Positions 10,001 through 18,683 of a stretch of DNA of 64,000 nt are shown piece after piece (positions within the stretch are counted from its first letter, which is position 1; each line of letters starts with the position of its first letter). The notes under the pieces were generated by a model. That model saw only the letters and a program-made list of their open reading frames with translations. It was not told the DNA's origin and ran no database searches. This stretch comes from an uncultured Roseobacter sp. Its GTDB lineage: Bacteria > Pseudomonadota > Alphaproteobacteria > Rhodobacterales > Rhodobacteraceae. The position numbers and the translations under genes were made by a program. The stretch is taken from the NCBI RefSeq assembly GCF_947495025.1, contig NZ_CANLXG010000003.1:248001-312000 (forward strand), written 5' to 3'.

Positions 10001-10875
10001 ACCGGACCCCGGCGGGTCAGGACCGTGACCTTGAGGCGGGTGTATCAGCCGGCGAGCTGCGGCTGATCCCGGTGAACCCCAACGAGCGGATTGCGCTGCT
10101 GACCGAGTGGCTCGACACCAACCCTCTGCCCGACAGCATCTCGTGGGAATGGACCGGCGATCAGGAAGAACAGGCCGAAAGCGGCGCCTTTCTGCAAAAA
10201 GCGTTTCTCGCCGCTCTGGGTCTGATGTTCATCATCCTGCTTGCGCAGTTCAACAGTTTCTACAACGCACTGCTGGTGCTGCTGGCGGTTGTTCTGTCGA
10301 CCACGGGTGTGCTGATCGGCATGATCGTCATGGGACAGACCTTTTCGATCATCATGACGGGTACCGGCATCGTCGCACTTGCTGGCATTGTGGTGAACAA
10401 CAACATCATCCTGATCGACACCTATCAGGAATATGAGCGCTACATGCCCCGGATCGAGGCGATCATCCGCACCGCACAGGCACGGATCCGGCCGGTTCTG
10501 CTGACGACCATCACGACCATGGCGGGTCTTGCACCGATGATGTTCGGGCTCTCGCTCAACTTTGCCGAAGGCGGCTATACCATCGACAGCCCGACGGCGC
10601 TCTGGTGGAAACAGCTGGCAACCGCGGTTGTCTTCGGGCTGGGCATCGCGACGATCCTGACGCTGATGGTCACCCCGTCGATGCTGGCCGTGCGGGTCTG
10701 GGCAACAACCTACATCCGCTGGATAGCGACGCTGCTGGCCAAGATGTCCATGGGCCGGGCCAGCCGGGCTGCACGGGACTGGGCGCTGCAGCGCGACGCA
10801 GGCCGTGCTGCTTTCCAGGAACTGATCTGGGACGACGACACCCCTGCACCCGAGGCACTGAGAGCGGCGGAATAA
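7078..10875 (+). CDS. RND efflux permease, unusually long
   Basis: This is a 1265-residue inner-membrane proton-driven pump that starts with GTG inside the adaptor stop codon, which indicates translational coupling. The canonical twelve helices and two large periplasmic loops of AcrB-like transporters are recognisable. The TM4 motif reads GMLVDGAIVVVEY, with one aspartate where AcrB has two, and TM10 reads VVNNNIILID, with asparagine where AcrB has its relay lysine. The protein is about 220 residues longer than AcrB. Hydrophobic blocks at about residues 509-536 and 548-591 lie between the canonical TM6 and TM7, and the second periplasmic loop also carries extra sequence. The substrate cannot be read from sequence. 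Confidence 0.93.
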   Translation: MTGIVDWAASRARMVVAFILLSLVVGGYSYSTLPKEGEPDIEIPALFVSVPFPGISAADSETLLVKPMETELADLDGLKSMSGTAAESYAGVALEFEFGWDKTKILADVRDAMSKAEAEFPDGAETYSINEINFSEFPIIIVNLTGPVPERTMNRVAKDLQDDIEAMDAVLEAGIAGSRDEMLEVLIDPLRLEAYNVTAGELINTVQNNNQLIAAGEVDTAQGTFAVKIPSSFDEARDVYNLPVKTNGDRVVTLGDLTTINLTFEDRAGTARFNGENSLALQVVKRKGFNLIDTANEVKALVAERSEGWPEGLQAAVTVGTSNDQSRIVDAMVQQLLGSVFTAIALVMIVVLAALGIRAALLVGFAIPTSFLLCFAFLAVMGISISNIVMFGLILAVGMLVDGAIVVVEYADKRQQEGVGPMKAYVEAARRMFWPIISSTATTLCAFLPMLFWPGVPGEFMGMLPVTLIFVLSASLVVALIYLPVMGGVTGRLERWMADYMQAVAGLRWYLHAALFPIAFLMIGAAALMGPVFGGVAAQFAGMDGLDIIGSVVPTFLIVFLHILAATALLAVALGGVLVALIATFALLTRLGRWGSWFVSKLFRAEPQKINAGYQRSGFGHVIAGIVGNPVMPLVMAGTVFVFVGTVLIFFTNNNNGVEFFVESEPEQGIVYVLARGNLSLEEKDTLVRQAEDIVLAHPGIINAFSFAGQGGLNTDSSGAAIPKDTVGQVQFETIPWEDRAGRPELDGNIVIAELTEQLETLPGVKIEISELAQGPASGKPVHLRLKSDSFIDLATAVEAARVQFENTPGLTLIEDTRPLPGIDWQIDVDVEKAGRYGADVATVGAMVQLVTRGITLDTMRVDTSDEEIDIRVRLPAEDRVLSTLDTLRVRTVDGLVPLSNFIERTPVPKLAEINRIDQKRYFDVKADVAPGLMKVVETVAAGGTETSTTLAMLRPAGADADFTSLDRTTYKVTDRTPAGQDRDLEAGVSAGELRLIPVNPNERIALLTEWLDTNPLPDSISWEWTGDQEEQAESGAFLQKAFLAALGLMFIILLAQFNSFYNALLVLLAVVLSTTGVLIGMIVMGQTFSIIMTGTGIVALAGIVVNNNIILIDTYQEYERYMPRIEAIIRTAQARIRPVLLTTITTMAGLAPMMFGLSLNFAEGGYTIDSPTALWWKQLATAVVFGLGIATILTLMVTPSMLAVRVWATTYIRWIATLLAKMSMGRASRAARDWALQRDAGRAAFQELIWDDDTPAPEALRAAE

Positions 10876-10955
10876 TGCCGCTCACACCCTCGTGACGGGA
10901 CGTTCCACCCGGAACGGGCTACCTGTGGCACATGTATTTCAACAGGAGCCACACA

Positions 10956-11411
10956 ATGTTGCGCAAAGCCCTTTCAACCGCCCTCGTCTCCACCGTCGTC
11001 GCGACAGGTGCCCTCGCCGGTGACCTCGTCAGCAAAACCAGCCCGCATTCCGTATCCGATACGATGGACCGGCTGGAAGCAGCAGTGACCGGCGCGGGCG
11101 CTACGGTCTTTGCCCGTGTAGACCATGCAGCCGGTGCAGCCTCTGTCGATATGGAACTGCGCCCGACACAGATGCTGATGTTCGGCAACCCCAAACTCGG
11201 CACACCGGCGATGCTGGAAAACCAGACTGCCGGCCTTGATCTGCCGCTGCGGGTGGTTGTCTATGCTGACGCCGAAGGCGTTGTTCACGTTGCATACCAC
11301 GCGCCCAAAGCACTCGCAGATGCCCACGGTCTGCCAGCGGACGCCAAATACATCGGAATGATGACCGGTGCGCTGGACAAACTGACCGGCAAGGCAGTCT
11401 CTGCCGAATAA
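10956..11411 (+). CDS. secreted DUF302 domain protein
   Basis: The ATG at 10956 is preceded by AACAGGAG seven bases away and opens a signal peptide ending near ATGALAG. An upstream ATG at 10932 lacks these features. The mature part (about 130 residues) contains the DUF302 pattern: a serine/threonine-rich start, then FARVDHAAGA, an ELRPTQMLMFGNPK segment and a conserved leucine-proline-leucine strand. DUF302 proteins are small alpha/beta folds of unknown biochemical role, often in the periplasm. The gene stands alone behind the RND permease with its own ribosome site. Confidence 0.85.
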   Translation: MLRKALSTALVSTVVATGALAGDLVSKTSPHSVSDTMDRLEAAVTGAGATVFARVDHAAGAASVDMELRPTQMLMFGNPKLGTPAMLENQTAGLDLPLRVVVYADAEGVVHVAYHAPKALADAHGLPADAKYIGMMTGALDKLTGKAVSAE

Positions 11412-11624
11412 CCTGCCCGCAGAACAGACAGACACCAGGCGCATTTTCGCCAACGGGATGACCGGCACCGGACGTCCCGTACTTTACTCATGGCGTCTTT
11501 GGGGACAGTGTTTTCCCGTATGAAGCCCGGACACGGCCCGGCAACGGAGGTGACCCAAGCTGTCACGCGCCTGTCGTGAAACCTGGCCAGAAGACTGCTC
11601 AGAAACAACTTCCGAAGGTGCCAC

Positions 11625-13604
11625 ATGTCCACATCTCGCCGCTCTGCATTTTCCCGCCGCCAGTTCCTTGCCACATCGGGCGCCGGGGCGGCGGTGATCG
11701 CCCTGCACCCCTGGTCGGCTGCCGCCGCGACCAACCAGGCCCACCTGCGCATCATGGAAACCACCGACATCCATGTGCATGTCTTTCCTTATGACTATTA
11801 TGCGGACAAACCACGCGACACCGTCGGTTTGTCGCGCACCGCATCGATCATCAGTGACATCCGGGCAGAAGCAAAGAATTCACTGCTGGTCGACAATGGC
11901 GACTTTCTGCAGGGCAACCCGATGGGCGACTACATCGCTTATGAACGGGGCATGAAAGAGGGTGACAGCCACCCGGTCATCAATGCGTTCAACACCATCG
12001 GCTACGATGCTGCGACGCTGGGCAACCATGAGTTCAACTATGGCCTCGGGTTTCTCGAAAAGTCGCTGGCCGGCGCAGAGTTTCCCGTGGTTCTGGCCAA
12101 TATCGCCAAAAGCCGCGGCAGCAACCCGCGCGAAGACGACACACTGCTGCGCCCCTATGCGATCCTCGACCGCGAGATCGAAATGGGCGACGGCACAAAA
12201 CACCCGATCCGTGTCGGCGTCATCGGCTTTACCCCGCCGCAGGTGATGAACTGGGACCGCAAGCACCTCGAAGGCAATGTCGAGGCGCGTGATATCGTTG
12301 AAACCGCCAGGGCCTGGGTGCCTGAGATGCGCGAACAGGGATGTGACCTGATCCTGGCACTGTCGCATTCCGGTATCGGTTCGGCGGACCATACCGACGG
12401 CATGGAAAACGCCTCGGTGGCTCTGGCAGGCGTTGACGGGATCGACGCACTTGTTACCGGCCACAACCACCTTGTCTTTCCCTCACCCACCTTCGCTGAC
12501 CGGCCCGGGATCGACGTCGACAAGGGCACTCTGATGGGCAAACCTGCGGTGATGGGTGGTTTCTGGGGCTCGCACCTTGGTGTGCTTGACCTGCTGCTGG
12601 AGCGCGACGGGAATGCATGGCGCGTCGTAACCACGACATCCGAGGCGCGCCCGATCTCGAAACGCAACGAGGACAGGTCGATCACAGCCCTCGTCGGCGA
12701 TGACCAGGCCGTGCTGGCCTCAGCGGCACAGGATCACGAGGAAACGCTGGCCTATGTGCGCCGCGCGGTTGGCAAGACCTCGGCACCGCTGCACAGCTAC
12801 TTTGCGCTTGTGGCGGACGACCCGTCCGTGCAGATCGTCTCGATTGCACAGAAGTGGTACGTGAGCGAAATGCTCAAAGGCACCGAGCACGAAGGGCTGC
12901 CGATCCTGTCCGCGGCAGCACCTTTCAAAGCCGGTGGCCGCGGTGGTCCGGAGTACTTTACCGATGTGCCGGTCGGGGACGTAGCGATCAAAAATGTCGC
13001 AGACCTCTATCTCTATCCCAATACCGTGCGCGCGGTCCGCATCACAGGCGCCGAAGTGCGCGGCTGGCTCGAACGTTCGGCGGGCATGTTCAACCAGATC
13101 GAGGCCGGATCAAAAGACGCGGTCCTTCTGAACCCCTCTTTCCCGTCGTACAACTTCGACGTGATGGACGGTGTCACGTATCAGATCGACCTGTCGCAGC
13201 CCTCGCGTTTCGACCCCAAGGGCGTTGAGATCAACCCGGATGCGGCCCGTATCGTTGATCTGAAATTCAATGGCGCGCCCGTGACCGATGACATGGAGTT
13301 CATTGTTGCCACGAACAATTACCGGGCATCGGGCGGCGGCGATTTCCCCGGCGCCAAAGGCGATACCGTGATCTTCGAAGCGCCTGACACCAACCGCGAC
13401 GTGATCGTGCGGTATATCGTCGAACAGGGCACGATTGACCCCAAAGCAGATGCCAACTGGTCCTTTGCACCAATGGATGACACGACTGTTCTGTTCGAAA
13501 CGGGCCCCAGGGCGCGGGACTATATTGACGATGTCAAAGGCCTGTCGCTCGAGGACGCCGGCGAAGCCGCTGATGGTTTCGCAGCCTTCCGCATAAAACT
13601 CTGA
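11625..13604 (+). CDS. cpdB: 2',3'-cyclic-nucleotide 2'-phosphodiesterase/3'-nucleotidase
   Basis: The 659-residue protein starts with a twin-arginine signal (SRRQFLA at residues 10-16) followed by a hydrophobic stretch and AAAA, so it should be exported folded by the Tat system. Calcineurin-type metallophosphatase motifs follow in order: TDIH (47-50), DNGD (90-93), GNHE (133-136), then an HSG motif and GHNH. The C-terminal half is a 5'-nucleotidase-type domain with substrate-binding aromatic residues. CpdB enzymes hydrolyse 2',3'-cyclic nucleotides and 3'-nucleotides in the periplasm, salvaging phosphate and nucleosides. The gene is monocistronic, and its length is typical. Confidence 0.93.
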   Translation: MSTSRRSAFSRRQFLATSGAGAAVIALHPWSAAAATNQAHLRIMETTDIHVHVFPYDYYADKPRDTVGLSRTASIISDIRAEAKNSLLVDNGDFLQGNPMGDYIAYERGMKEGDSHPVINAFNTIGYDAATLGNHEFNYGLGFLEKSLAGAEFPVVLANIAKSRGSNPREDDTLLRPYAILDREIEMGDGTKHPIRVGVIGFTPPQVMNWDRKHLEGNVEARDIVETARAWVPEMREQGCDLILALSHSGIGSADHTDGMENASVALAGVDGIDALVTGHNHLVFPSPTFADRPGIDVDKGTLMGKPAVMGGFWGSHLGVLDLLLERDGNAWRVVTTTSEARPISKRNEDRSITALVGDDQAVLASAAQDHEETLAYVRRAVGKTSAPLHSYFALVADDPSVQIVSIAQKWYVSEMLKGTEHEGLPILSAAAPFKAGGRGGPEYFTDVPVGDVAIKNVADLYLYPNTVRAVRITGAEVRGWLERSAGMFNQIEAGSKDAVLLNPSFPSYNFDVMDGVTYQIDLSQPSRFDPKGVEINPDAARIVDLKFNGAPVTDDMEFIVATNNYRASGGGDFPGAKGDTVIFEAPDTNRDVIVRYIVEQGTIDPKADANWSFAPMDDTTVLFETGPRARDYIDDVKGLSLEDAGEAADGFAAFRIKL

Positions 13605-13725
13605 TCCTGAAGGATCGTGCGCTGGTGGGTCAGCAGGCCGCCGGCGCACAGGGTCCGCCACCCGTTACCAGACATTAACGCATTTGTGGCAGCCTGTGCC
13701 GCGGTGATGCCGATGCGAGGACGGG

Positions 13726-14349
13726 ATGGAAGCGATACAACCCAGCGAAGCAACTGACTGGAGCAGTGTGATCCCACTGATCCAGGCACAGCAACGCGCG
13801 ATCGCCGAGCGGAACCGCGGCGGCGAGGCACCGGAGACTGCGGCCGTTTCCGGCAGTCAGGTCGCGCGCCCGACGGAAAGCGGATTGTCCGAACCGGAGG
13901 CAGCGCCTGCCGGCGCAGGCAACAGGCCACGGGACAACGCCGGCGGGAAAACATCTCGGGCAATGAACGACCTGACCGATGCTGAAGAGCGCATGGTCGA
14001 CGCAATGAAAGCCCGCGACAGCGAAGTACGACGGCACGAGCAGGCCCATGCCGCAGTGGGCGGGTCCTATGCATCTGCACCCAGCTACACCTACCAGGTC
14101 GGCCCCGATGGAAAGCGTTATGCCGTCGGCGGCGAAGTACAGATTGACGTGTCACCGGTGCCGGACGACCCGGCTGCCACAATGACCAAGATGGAAGTCG
14201 TCAAGGCAGCAGCGCTGGCCCCGGCAGAACCTTCATCCGCCGATCGCAAAGTCGCCGCGATGGCAGATGCCCAGCGCGCCCAGGCTGCAGCAGACCTGAC
14301 CGCCCTGCGCGCTGCCGAGCGGCGCGGAGACGTCGACAGGCGCGCGTGA
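13726..14349 (+). CDS. SprA-related putative metallopeptidase (CJM1_0395 family)
   Basis: This is a 207-residue protein. Its central part carries RRHEQAHAAVGG (HEQAH at residues 104-108), an HExxH-type zinc site, followed by Y-T-Y-Q-x-G-P-D-G-x-x-Y-A-V-G-G, the signature of the SprA-related (PF12118-like) family. The N-terminal 75 residues are low-complexity, and the C-terminus is an alanine/arginine-rich helix. No signal peptide is apparent. The family is widespread but biochemically uncharacterised, and protease activity is inferred only from the motif. The gene converges on the ABC transporter gene 15 bases away. Confidence 0.75.
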   Translation: MEAIQPSEATDWSSVIPLIQAQQRAIAERNRGGEAPETAAVSGSQVARPTESGLSEPEAAPAGAGNRPRDNAGGKTSRAMNDLTDAEERMVDAMKARDSEVRRHEQAHAAVGGSYASAPSYTYQVGPDGKRYAVGGEVQIDVSPVPDDPAATMTKMEVVKAAALAPAEPSSADRKVAAMADAQRAQAAADLTALRAAERRGDVDRRA

Positions 14350-14364
14350 CATCCCCGAAAATCC

Positions 14365-16200
14365 TCAGTCAGTCTCTTCAGACTGCTGCCGCCGCCACAG
14401 TTGCGCATAGCGTCCGTCACGGGCCAGCAGGGCGTCATGGGTGCCCTGTTCGACAATCTCACCCTTCTCCAGCACGATAATTCGGTCAGCTTCTGAAATT
14501 GTACTCAGCCGGTGCGCGATGGTCAGCACCGTACGGCCCCGGCCCGCGTGCATCAGCGCATCCTGAATTTCGGATTCGGTCTCGGAATCCAGCGCCGATG
14601 TTGCCTCATCCAGCAGCAGAATGGGTGGATCTTTCAGCAGTGTACGCGCGATGCCGACCCGCTGTTTCTCCCCGCCCGAGAGCTTGAGCCCCCGCTCGCC
14701 GACAGTTGTCTCATACCCGTCCGGCAGTGACAGAATGAAATCGTGGATCTGAGCGGATTTCGCCGCCTCTTCAATCTCCTGCTGTGTTGCCCCGTCACGG
14801 CCATAGGCAATGTTGTACCGGATGGTGTCGTTGAACAGGACTGTGTCCTGAGGCACCACGCCGATCGCCATGTGCAGGCTCTTCTGTGTGACCTGCCGCA
14901 CATCCTGTCCGTCAATACGCAACGCACCGCGGCCCACGTCGTAGAAGCGGAACAACAGCCGTCCGATGGTGGATTTACCGGACCCGGTAGAACCCACAAT
15001 CGCCACCATCTCACCCGGTTCGGCGGTGATCGACACGCCCCGCAGAATGGCCCGGTCTGCATTGTATCCGAAATGTACATCATCAAGTTCGACGCGGCCG
15101 CCATCGACTTTCAGGTCCTTGGCATCAGGTGCGTCCACGACTTCCGCCGGCTGTTCCAGCAGATTGAACATTTCACCCATGTCCACCAGTGCCTGCCGGA
15201 TTTCGCGATAAACGGTACCCAGAAAGTTCAGCGGCACAGTAATCTGTACCATATAGGCATTGACCATCACAAAATCGCCCACCGTCAGGGTGCCGTTCTG
15301 CACGCCCATCGCGGCCATGATCATGACGCCAATGAGGCCACAGGTGATCAGGAAAGACTGCCCGAAATTGAGAAATGACAGGCTGTAACTCGTCTTGATC
15401 GCCGCCTGTTCATATTTTGCCATTGCAGAATCGTAACGATCCGCCTCGCGCTCTTCGGCTCCGAAATATTTCACCGTTTCAAAGTTGAGCAGACTGTCGA
15501 TGGCCTTCTGGTTGGCGTCCGTGTCCTGGTCGTTCATCTCGCGGCGCAGTTTCACCCGCCATTCGGTGACGGCAAAAGTAAACCAGACATAAAGGCCGAT
15601 CGTGACCGCCACGACGAGCAGGTAATAGAAGTCAAAAACCACCGCCAGGATGATACCCACCAGCAGCAGCTCGAGCATAAGCGGACCGATGGAAAAGAGC
15701 AGAAAGCGCAGCAGAAAGTCGACACCTTTCACGCCCCGTTCGATAATCCGGCTGAGCCCGCCGGTTTTGCGCGTGATGTGGTATCGCATACTCAGCGCAT
15801 GAATGTGATTGAATGTCTCCAGCGCCAGCATACGCAGCGCTCGCTGACCCACGCGGGCAAAGACCGCATCCCGCAGCTGCTGAAAACCAACAGTCATCAG
15901 CCGCGCCATACCGTAGGCGATCGTCAGCCCGACCGCACCCAGGGCCAGCATCGGCACACCCTCTTCGGCCAGCGCATCAACGGCGCCCTTGTAGAAAAAG
16001 GGGGTCGTCACCGAGATCAGCTTTGAAAAAATCAGAAGGGCCATCGCCCACAGAACACGCTTACGCACCCAGGGCTGATCGGCAGGCCAGAGGTACGGGG
16101 CGACCCGCCGGATCGTCCGGAGGCCGGACATCCGTTCTTCCTGTTCCGGGGTCTGGTCGGCCTGCGGCGTATCCGCCTGTGCTGTCGTATCAGATGGCAT
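14365..16200 (-). CDS. Atm1-type ABC exporter (fused permease and ATPase)
   Basis: This 611-residue half-transporter has six membrane helices (about residues 45-330) followed by a nucleotide-binding domain. Walker A is GSTGSGKST near residue 402, the signature LSGGEKQR lies near 505, and Walker B is ILLLDEATSALD near 523. The phrase NFETVKYFGAEE in the cytoplasmic part of the permease is characteristic of the ABCB7/HMT1/Atm1 branch. Bacterial relatives export glutathione conjugates and contribute to heavy-metal tolerance, while mitochondrial ones support iron-sulfur assembly outside the organelle. The protein should act as a homodimer in the inner membrane. It is transcribed leftward after the LysM gene and is probably independent of it. 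Confidence 0.92.
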   Translation of the reverse strand: MPSDTTAQADTPQADQTPEQEERMSGLRTIRRVAPYLWPADQPWVRKRVLWAMALLIFSKLISVTTPFFYKGAVDALAEEGVPMLALGAVGLTIAYGMARLMTVGFQQLRDAVFARVGQRALRMLALETFNHIHALSMRYHITRKTGGLSRIIERGVKGVDFLLRFLLFSIGPLMLELLLVGIILAVVFDFYYLLVVAVTIGLYVWFTFAVTEWRVKLRREMNDQDTDANQKAIDSLLNFETVKYFGAEEREADRYDSAMAKYEQAAIKTSYSLSFLNFGQSFLITCGLIGVMIMAAMGVQNGTLTVGDFVMVNAYMVQITVPLNFLGTVYREIRQALVDMGEMFNLLEQPAEVVDAPDAKDLKVDGGRVELDDVHFGYNADRAILRGVSITAEPGEMVAIVGSTGSGKSTIGRLLFRFYDVGRGALRIDGQDVRQVTQKSLHMAIGVVPQDTVLFNDTIRYNIAYGRDGATQQEIEEAAKSAQIHDFILSLPDGYETTVGERGLKLSGGEKQRVGIARTLLKDPPILLLDEATSALDSETESEIQDALMHAGRGRTVLTIAHRLSTISEADRIIVLEKGEIVEQGTHDALLARDGRYAQLWRRQQSEETD

Positions 16201-16293
16201 GAAAGGTCCTGCGCTTTCTCAGAGCGCACTACCTAATCCACATCGGACCCTATTGCCAGTCGCCGAAGCGGTTTTCCCGCCGTTGCAGCGGTT

Positions 16294-17997
16294 TCAGCCG
16301 TCCTCTGGCAGGTCGAATATCTGGCCCGGATAAATCAGGTCCGGATCACGGATCGATGACCGGTTCGCCTCGAACACGCGCACATAGAGCAGACCTTCGC
16401 CATAGCGATCCCGCGCGATGGCCCAGAGCGTATCACCGGTCTGTACAGTCACCGCGCTGACAGGTCCTGTCTGGCCATCGGTTGCTTCTGCCAGCACCTC
16501 CGGCGCTTCACGTTTGAACGGTGTCTCGAGGCGGCTGGTGACATCACCCGCCGCGTCCAGGGCGTCAATGCGCAGGGTATAGACCCCCGGGGCCACATCA
16601 GGCACCTCGCCGCGCCATGCCCCGTCGTCATCCGTCAGAAGCGTCACACGGGGTGCATTGTCGAGGTATACGCGCACGGAAGACGCATCCACCCCAGCTC
16701 TGCCCGCCAGCTGCACAACACCGGTATCGGAGTAACCGATCGTATCGAGCCGGACAGTGCGGGGCGCTGCAGGCGCGGTGTCCAGCAGTTCCACGCCCTC
16801 TTCGGTCGATTGCAGGACCGCGATCTGTTGCTGTGCAGGTGCATCGCCCGTGTCCGCTGTCTCTGCGGTTGCTGTGACGGCGTCATTCTCGACGGACGCA
16901 CCGCTACCCGATGGCTCAGACGACGCCGGCGCCGCGGCAGCCGCCACCTCTTCGACGGCGTCATCCTCCACAGGAACCGCCGCTGTGACAGGCGCGCCTG
17001 CAGGCGCATCGTTGCTGGCTCCTGTCTCAGCGGTTTGCGGGTCAGACTGCGCGTCAGCGGCAACTGTGTCATCTGTCTGTGTGGCGGTGTTGTTCTCCGC
17101 TACCACCTCTGGCATAGGCGCGTTGTTCTCGGCCGGTGTTTCCGGCGTGCCTGTTATTGCGGGCGGGTCCGGCTGATCTGCTGGCTGTGCGGTCCCGCTC
17201 TGCAGACCGGCCACCAAGTCCGCCACGGCCTCTTCAGCCTTTGCGACCGTACCTGCGATCTGCTCGCCTGCCTGCGCAACGCCGGTCGTGACGTCCTCCA
17301 CCAGCTCTCCCGCCGCGTCCGCGACCGTCTGCGCCGCGTCCTCCACTGACGTCTGATCGCGAGGTGCCGGTGTTTCGTCTGGTGTCTCTCTCTCCGAAGG
17401 GGCTTCGGCCACATCCACCGGCACGGCAACAGGGGCCAGAATGACATCTGCGGCAGAAGCAACAACATCTGCGCCCTCGCCCGTTTCGAGCGTCAGAACG
17501 CGCGCGGCATCACTGGGTCCGAGCGTCGCAACAGCAGCAAAAGAACCCTGACTGTCCGCTGTGGCAGTCGCGATCTCTGTTCCGTCGATCAGGATACGCA
17601 CGGTTTCTCCGGGGGCCGCCCGACCCGCAATAACCATCAGACCGCCAGCATCCACGCGCACTTCGTCGACAGAGGGCAGAACGGCCCGTGCCGGTTCCTC
17701 TGCCAGTCCGGATGCCACTTCCTCTGCGCTTTCAGAAACCGCTTCCTGAGAAGCCGCAGGCTGGCTGGCTTCGGTGGTGCCCCCGGCGTCGCCTGTGGCG
17801 TTCACCGCGCCGCTCTCCCCGGCAGCTGGCTGGCTCTCCGACCCCGGCGCAACCAGAGCGGCAAGATCTTCCTGCGTCGGCTCTGCATCATCGCGCAGCC
17901 CGAGATACGTGCCAGCCGCGATCACAACTGCAATCACGATACCGGCCGTCAGCAGCCCTGAGCCAGCCTGTCCGGTGGCTCCCCCCTTGTCGCTCAT
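16294..17997 (-). CDS. membrane-anchored LysM protein with acidic alanine-rich linker
   Basis: The protein has 567 residues, with one transmembrane helix at about 15-32. Then come Ig-like segments (about 110-160 and 415-490) flanking a very long alanine-, aspartate-, glutamate- and threonine-rich linker, and finally a C-terminal LysM domain (about 515-565, containing VQTGDTLWAIARDRYGEG). LysM domains bind peptidoglycan, so the protein probably spans from the inner membrane to the cell wall. This layout (a YgaU-like protein) is common in Rhodobacteraceae, and its function is unknown. The linker is strongly biased and probably disordered. Transcription is divergent from the LOG gene. Confidence 0.85.
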   Translation of the reverse strand: MSDKGGATGQAGSGLLTAGIVIAVVIAAGTYLGLRDDAEPTQEDLAALVAPGSESQPAAGESGAVNATGDAGGTTEASQPAASQEAVSESAEEVASGLAEEPARAVLPSVDEVRVDAGGLMVIAGRAAPGETVRILIDGTEIATATADSQGSFAAVATLGPSDAARVLTLETGEGADVVASAADVILAPVAVPVDVAEAPSERETPDETPAPRDQTSVEDAAQTVADAAGELVEDVTTGVAQAGEQIAGTVAKAEEAVADLVAGLQSGTAQPADQPDPPAITGTPETPAENNAPMPEVVAENNTATQTDDTVAADAQSDPQTAETGASNDAPAGAPVTAAVPVEDDAVEEVAAAAAPASSEPSGSGASVENDAVTATAETADTGDAPAQQQIAVLQSTEEGVELLDTAPAAPRTVRLDTIGYSDTGVVQLAGRAGVDASSVRVYLDNAPRVTLLTDDDGAWRGEVPDVAPGVYTLRIDALDAAGDVTSRLETPFKREAPEVLAEATDGQTGPVSAVTVQTGDTLWAIARDRYGEGLLYVRVFEANRSSIRDPDLIYPGQIFDLPEDG

Positions 17998-18131
17998 AGT
18001 CTTTTTCTCTTTCTGATCAGCAGCCTTACGCGAGCAGACGCGAAGACATTGAGCCTACATAGCAACTGCTCTATCACGGGTCAAAACCTCCTGGTTCAAT
18101 TTCAGGACATCTCTGTCAGGAAAGAGTGATC

Positions 18132-18683
18132 ATGCCTTCAAAATCCATCTGCGTTTACTGCGGCTCACGCACAGGCGACGACCCTGCCTTTATGCAGGAA
18201 GCCACAGCCCTGGGGACCGCTATTGCCTCCGAAGGGTGGCGCCTGGTCTACGGCGCCGGCGATGTCGGCCTGATGGGTGCCGTCGCGCGGGCGGCGCAGA
18301 CTGCCGGGGCAGAAACCTTCGGGGTCATCCCTCAGCACCTTGTGGGCTGGGAGATCGGGAAAACGGATCTGACCTCTTACGTGGTCACCGAAACAATGCA
18401 TGAGCGTAAGAAAGTGATGTTCATGAACTGCGATGCAGTCGTTGTCCTGCCGGGGGGGGCCGGGTCTCTCGATGAGCTTTTTGAAGTCCTCACATGGCGC
18501 CAGCTCGGGCTGCACGACAAGCCGGTTTTACTTGTGAATACAAATGACTACTGGGGTCCGCTCCTCGCATTGCTGCGCCACGTAACAGACCGTGGGTTTG
18601 CCGACGACAGCCTGCACAGTTACTATACTGCGGTACCCGACACGGCCTCTGCCTGCGTCGCTTTGCGGGAGGCCCTTTCCTGA
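18132..18683 (+). CDS. LOG-family TIGR00730 Rossmann-fold protein (nucleotide phosphoribohydrolase)
   Basis: From the ATG at 18132 (AGGAAAG seven bases upstream; a GTG at 18126 is also in frame) the product is 183 residues. It begins with SICVYCGSRTGDDPAF and contains the conserved PGGAGSLDELFE motif at about residues 105-116. That motif binds the phosphate and catalytic residues in lysine decarboxylase-like/LOG proteins. Family members cleave nucleoside 5'-monophosphates, including cytokinin ribotides, to free base and ribose 5-phosphate. In bacteria the physiological role is often housekeeping nucleotide turnover. The 3' end overlaps the convergent rarD gene by 61 bases. Confidence 0.92.
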   Translation: MPSKSICVYCGSRTGDDPAFMQEATALGTAIASEGWRLVYGAGDVGLMGAVARAAQTAGAETFGVIPQHLVGWEIGKTDLTSYVVTETMHERKKVMFMNCDAVVVLPGGAGSLDELFEVLTWRQLGLHDKPVLLVNTNDYWGPLLALLRHVTDRGFADDSLHSYYTAVPDTASACVALREALS

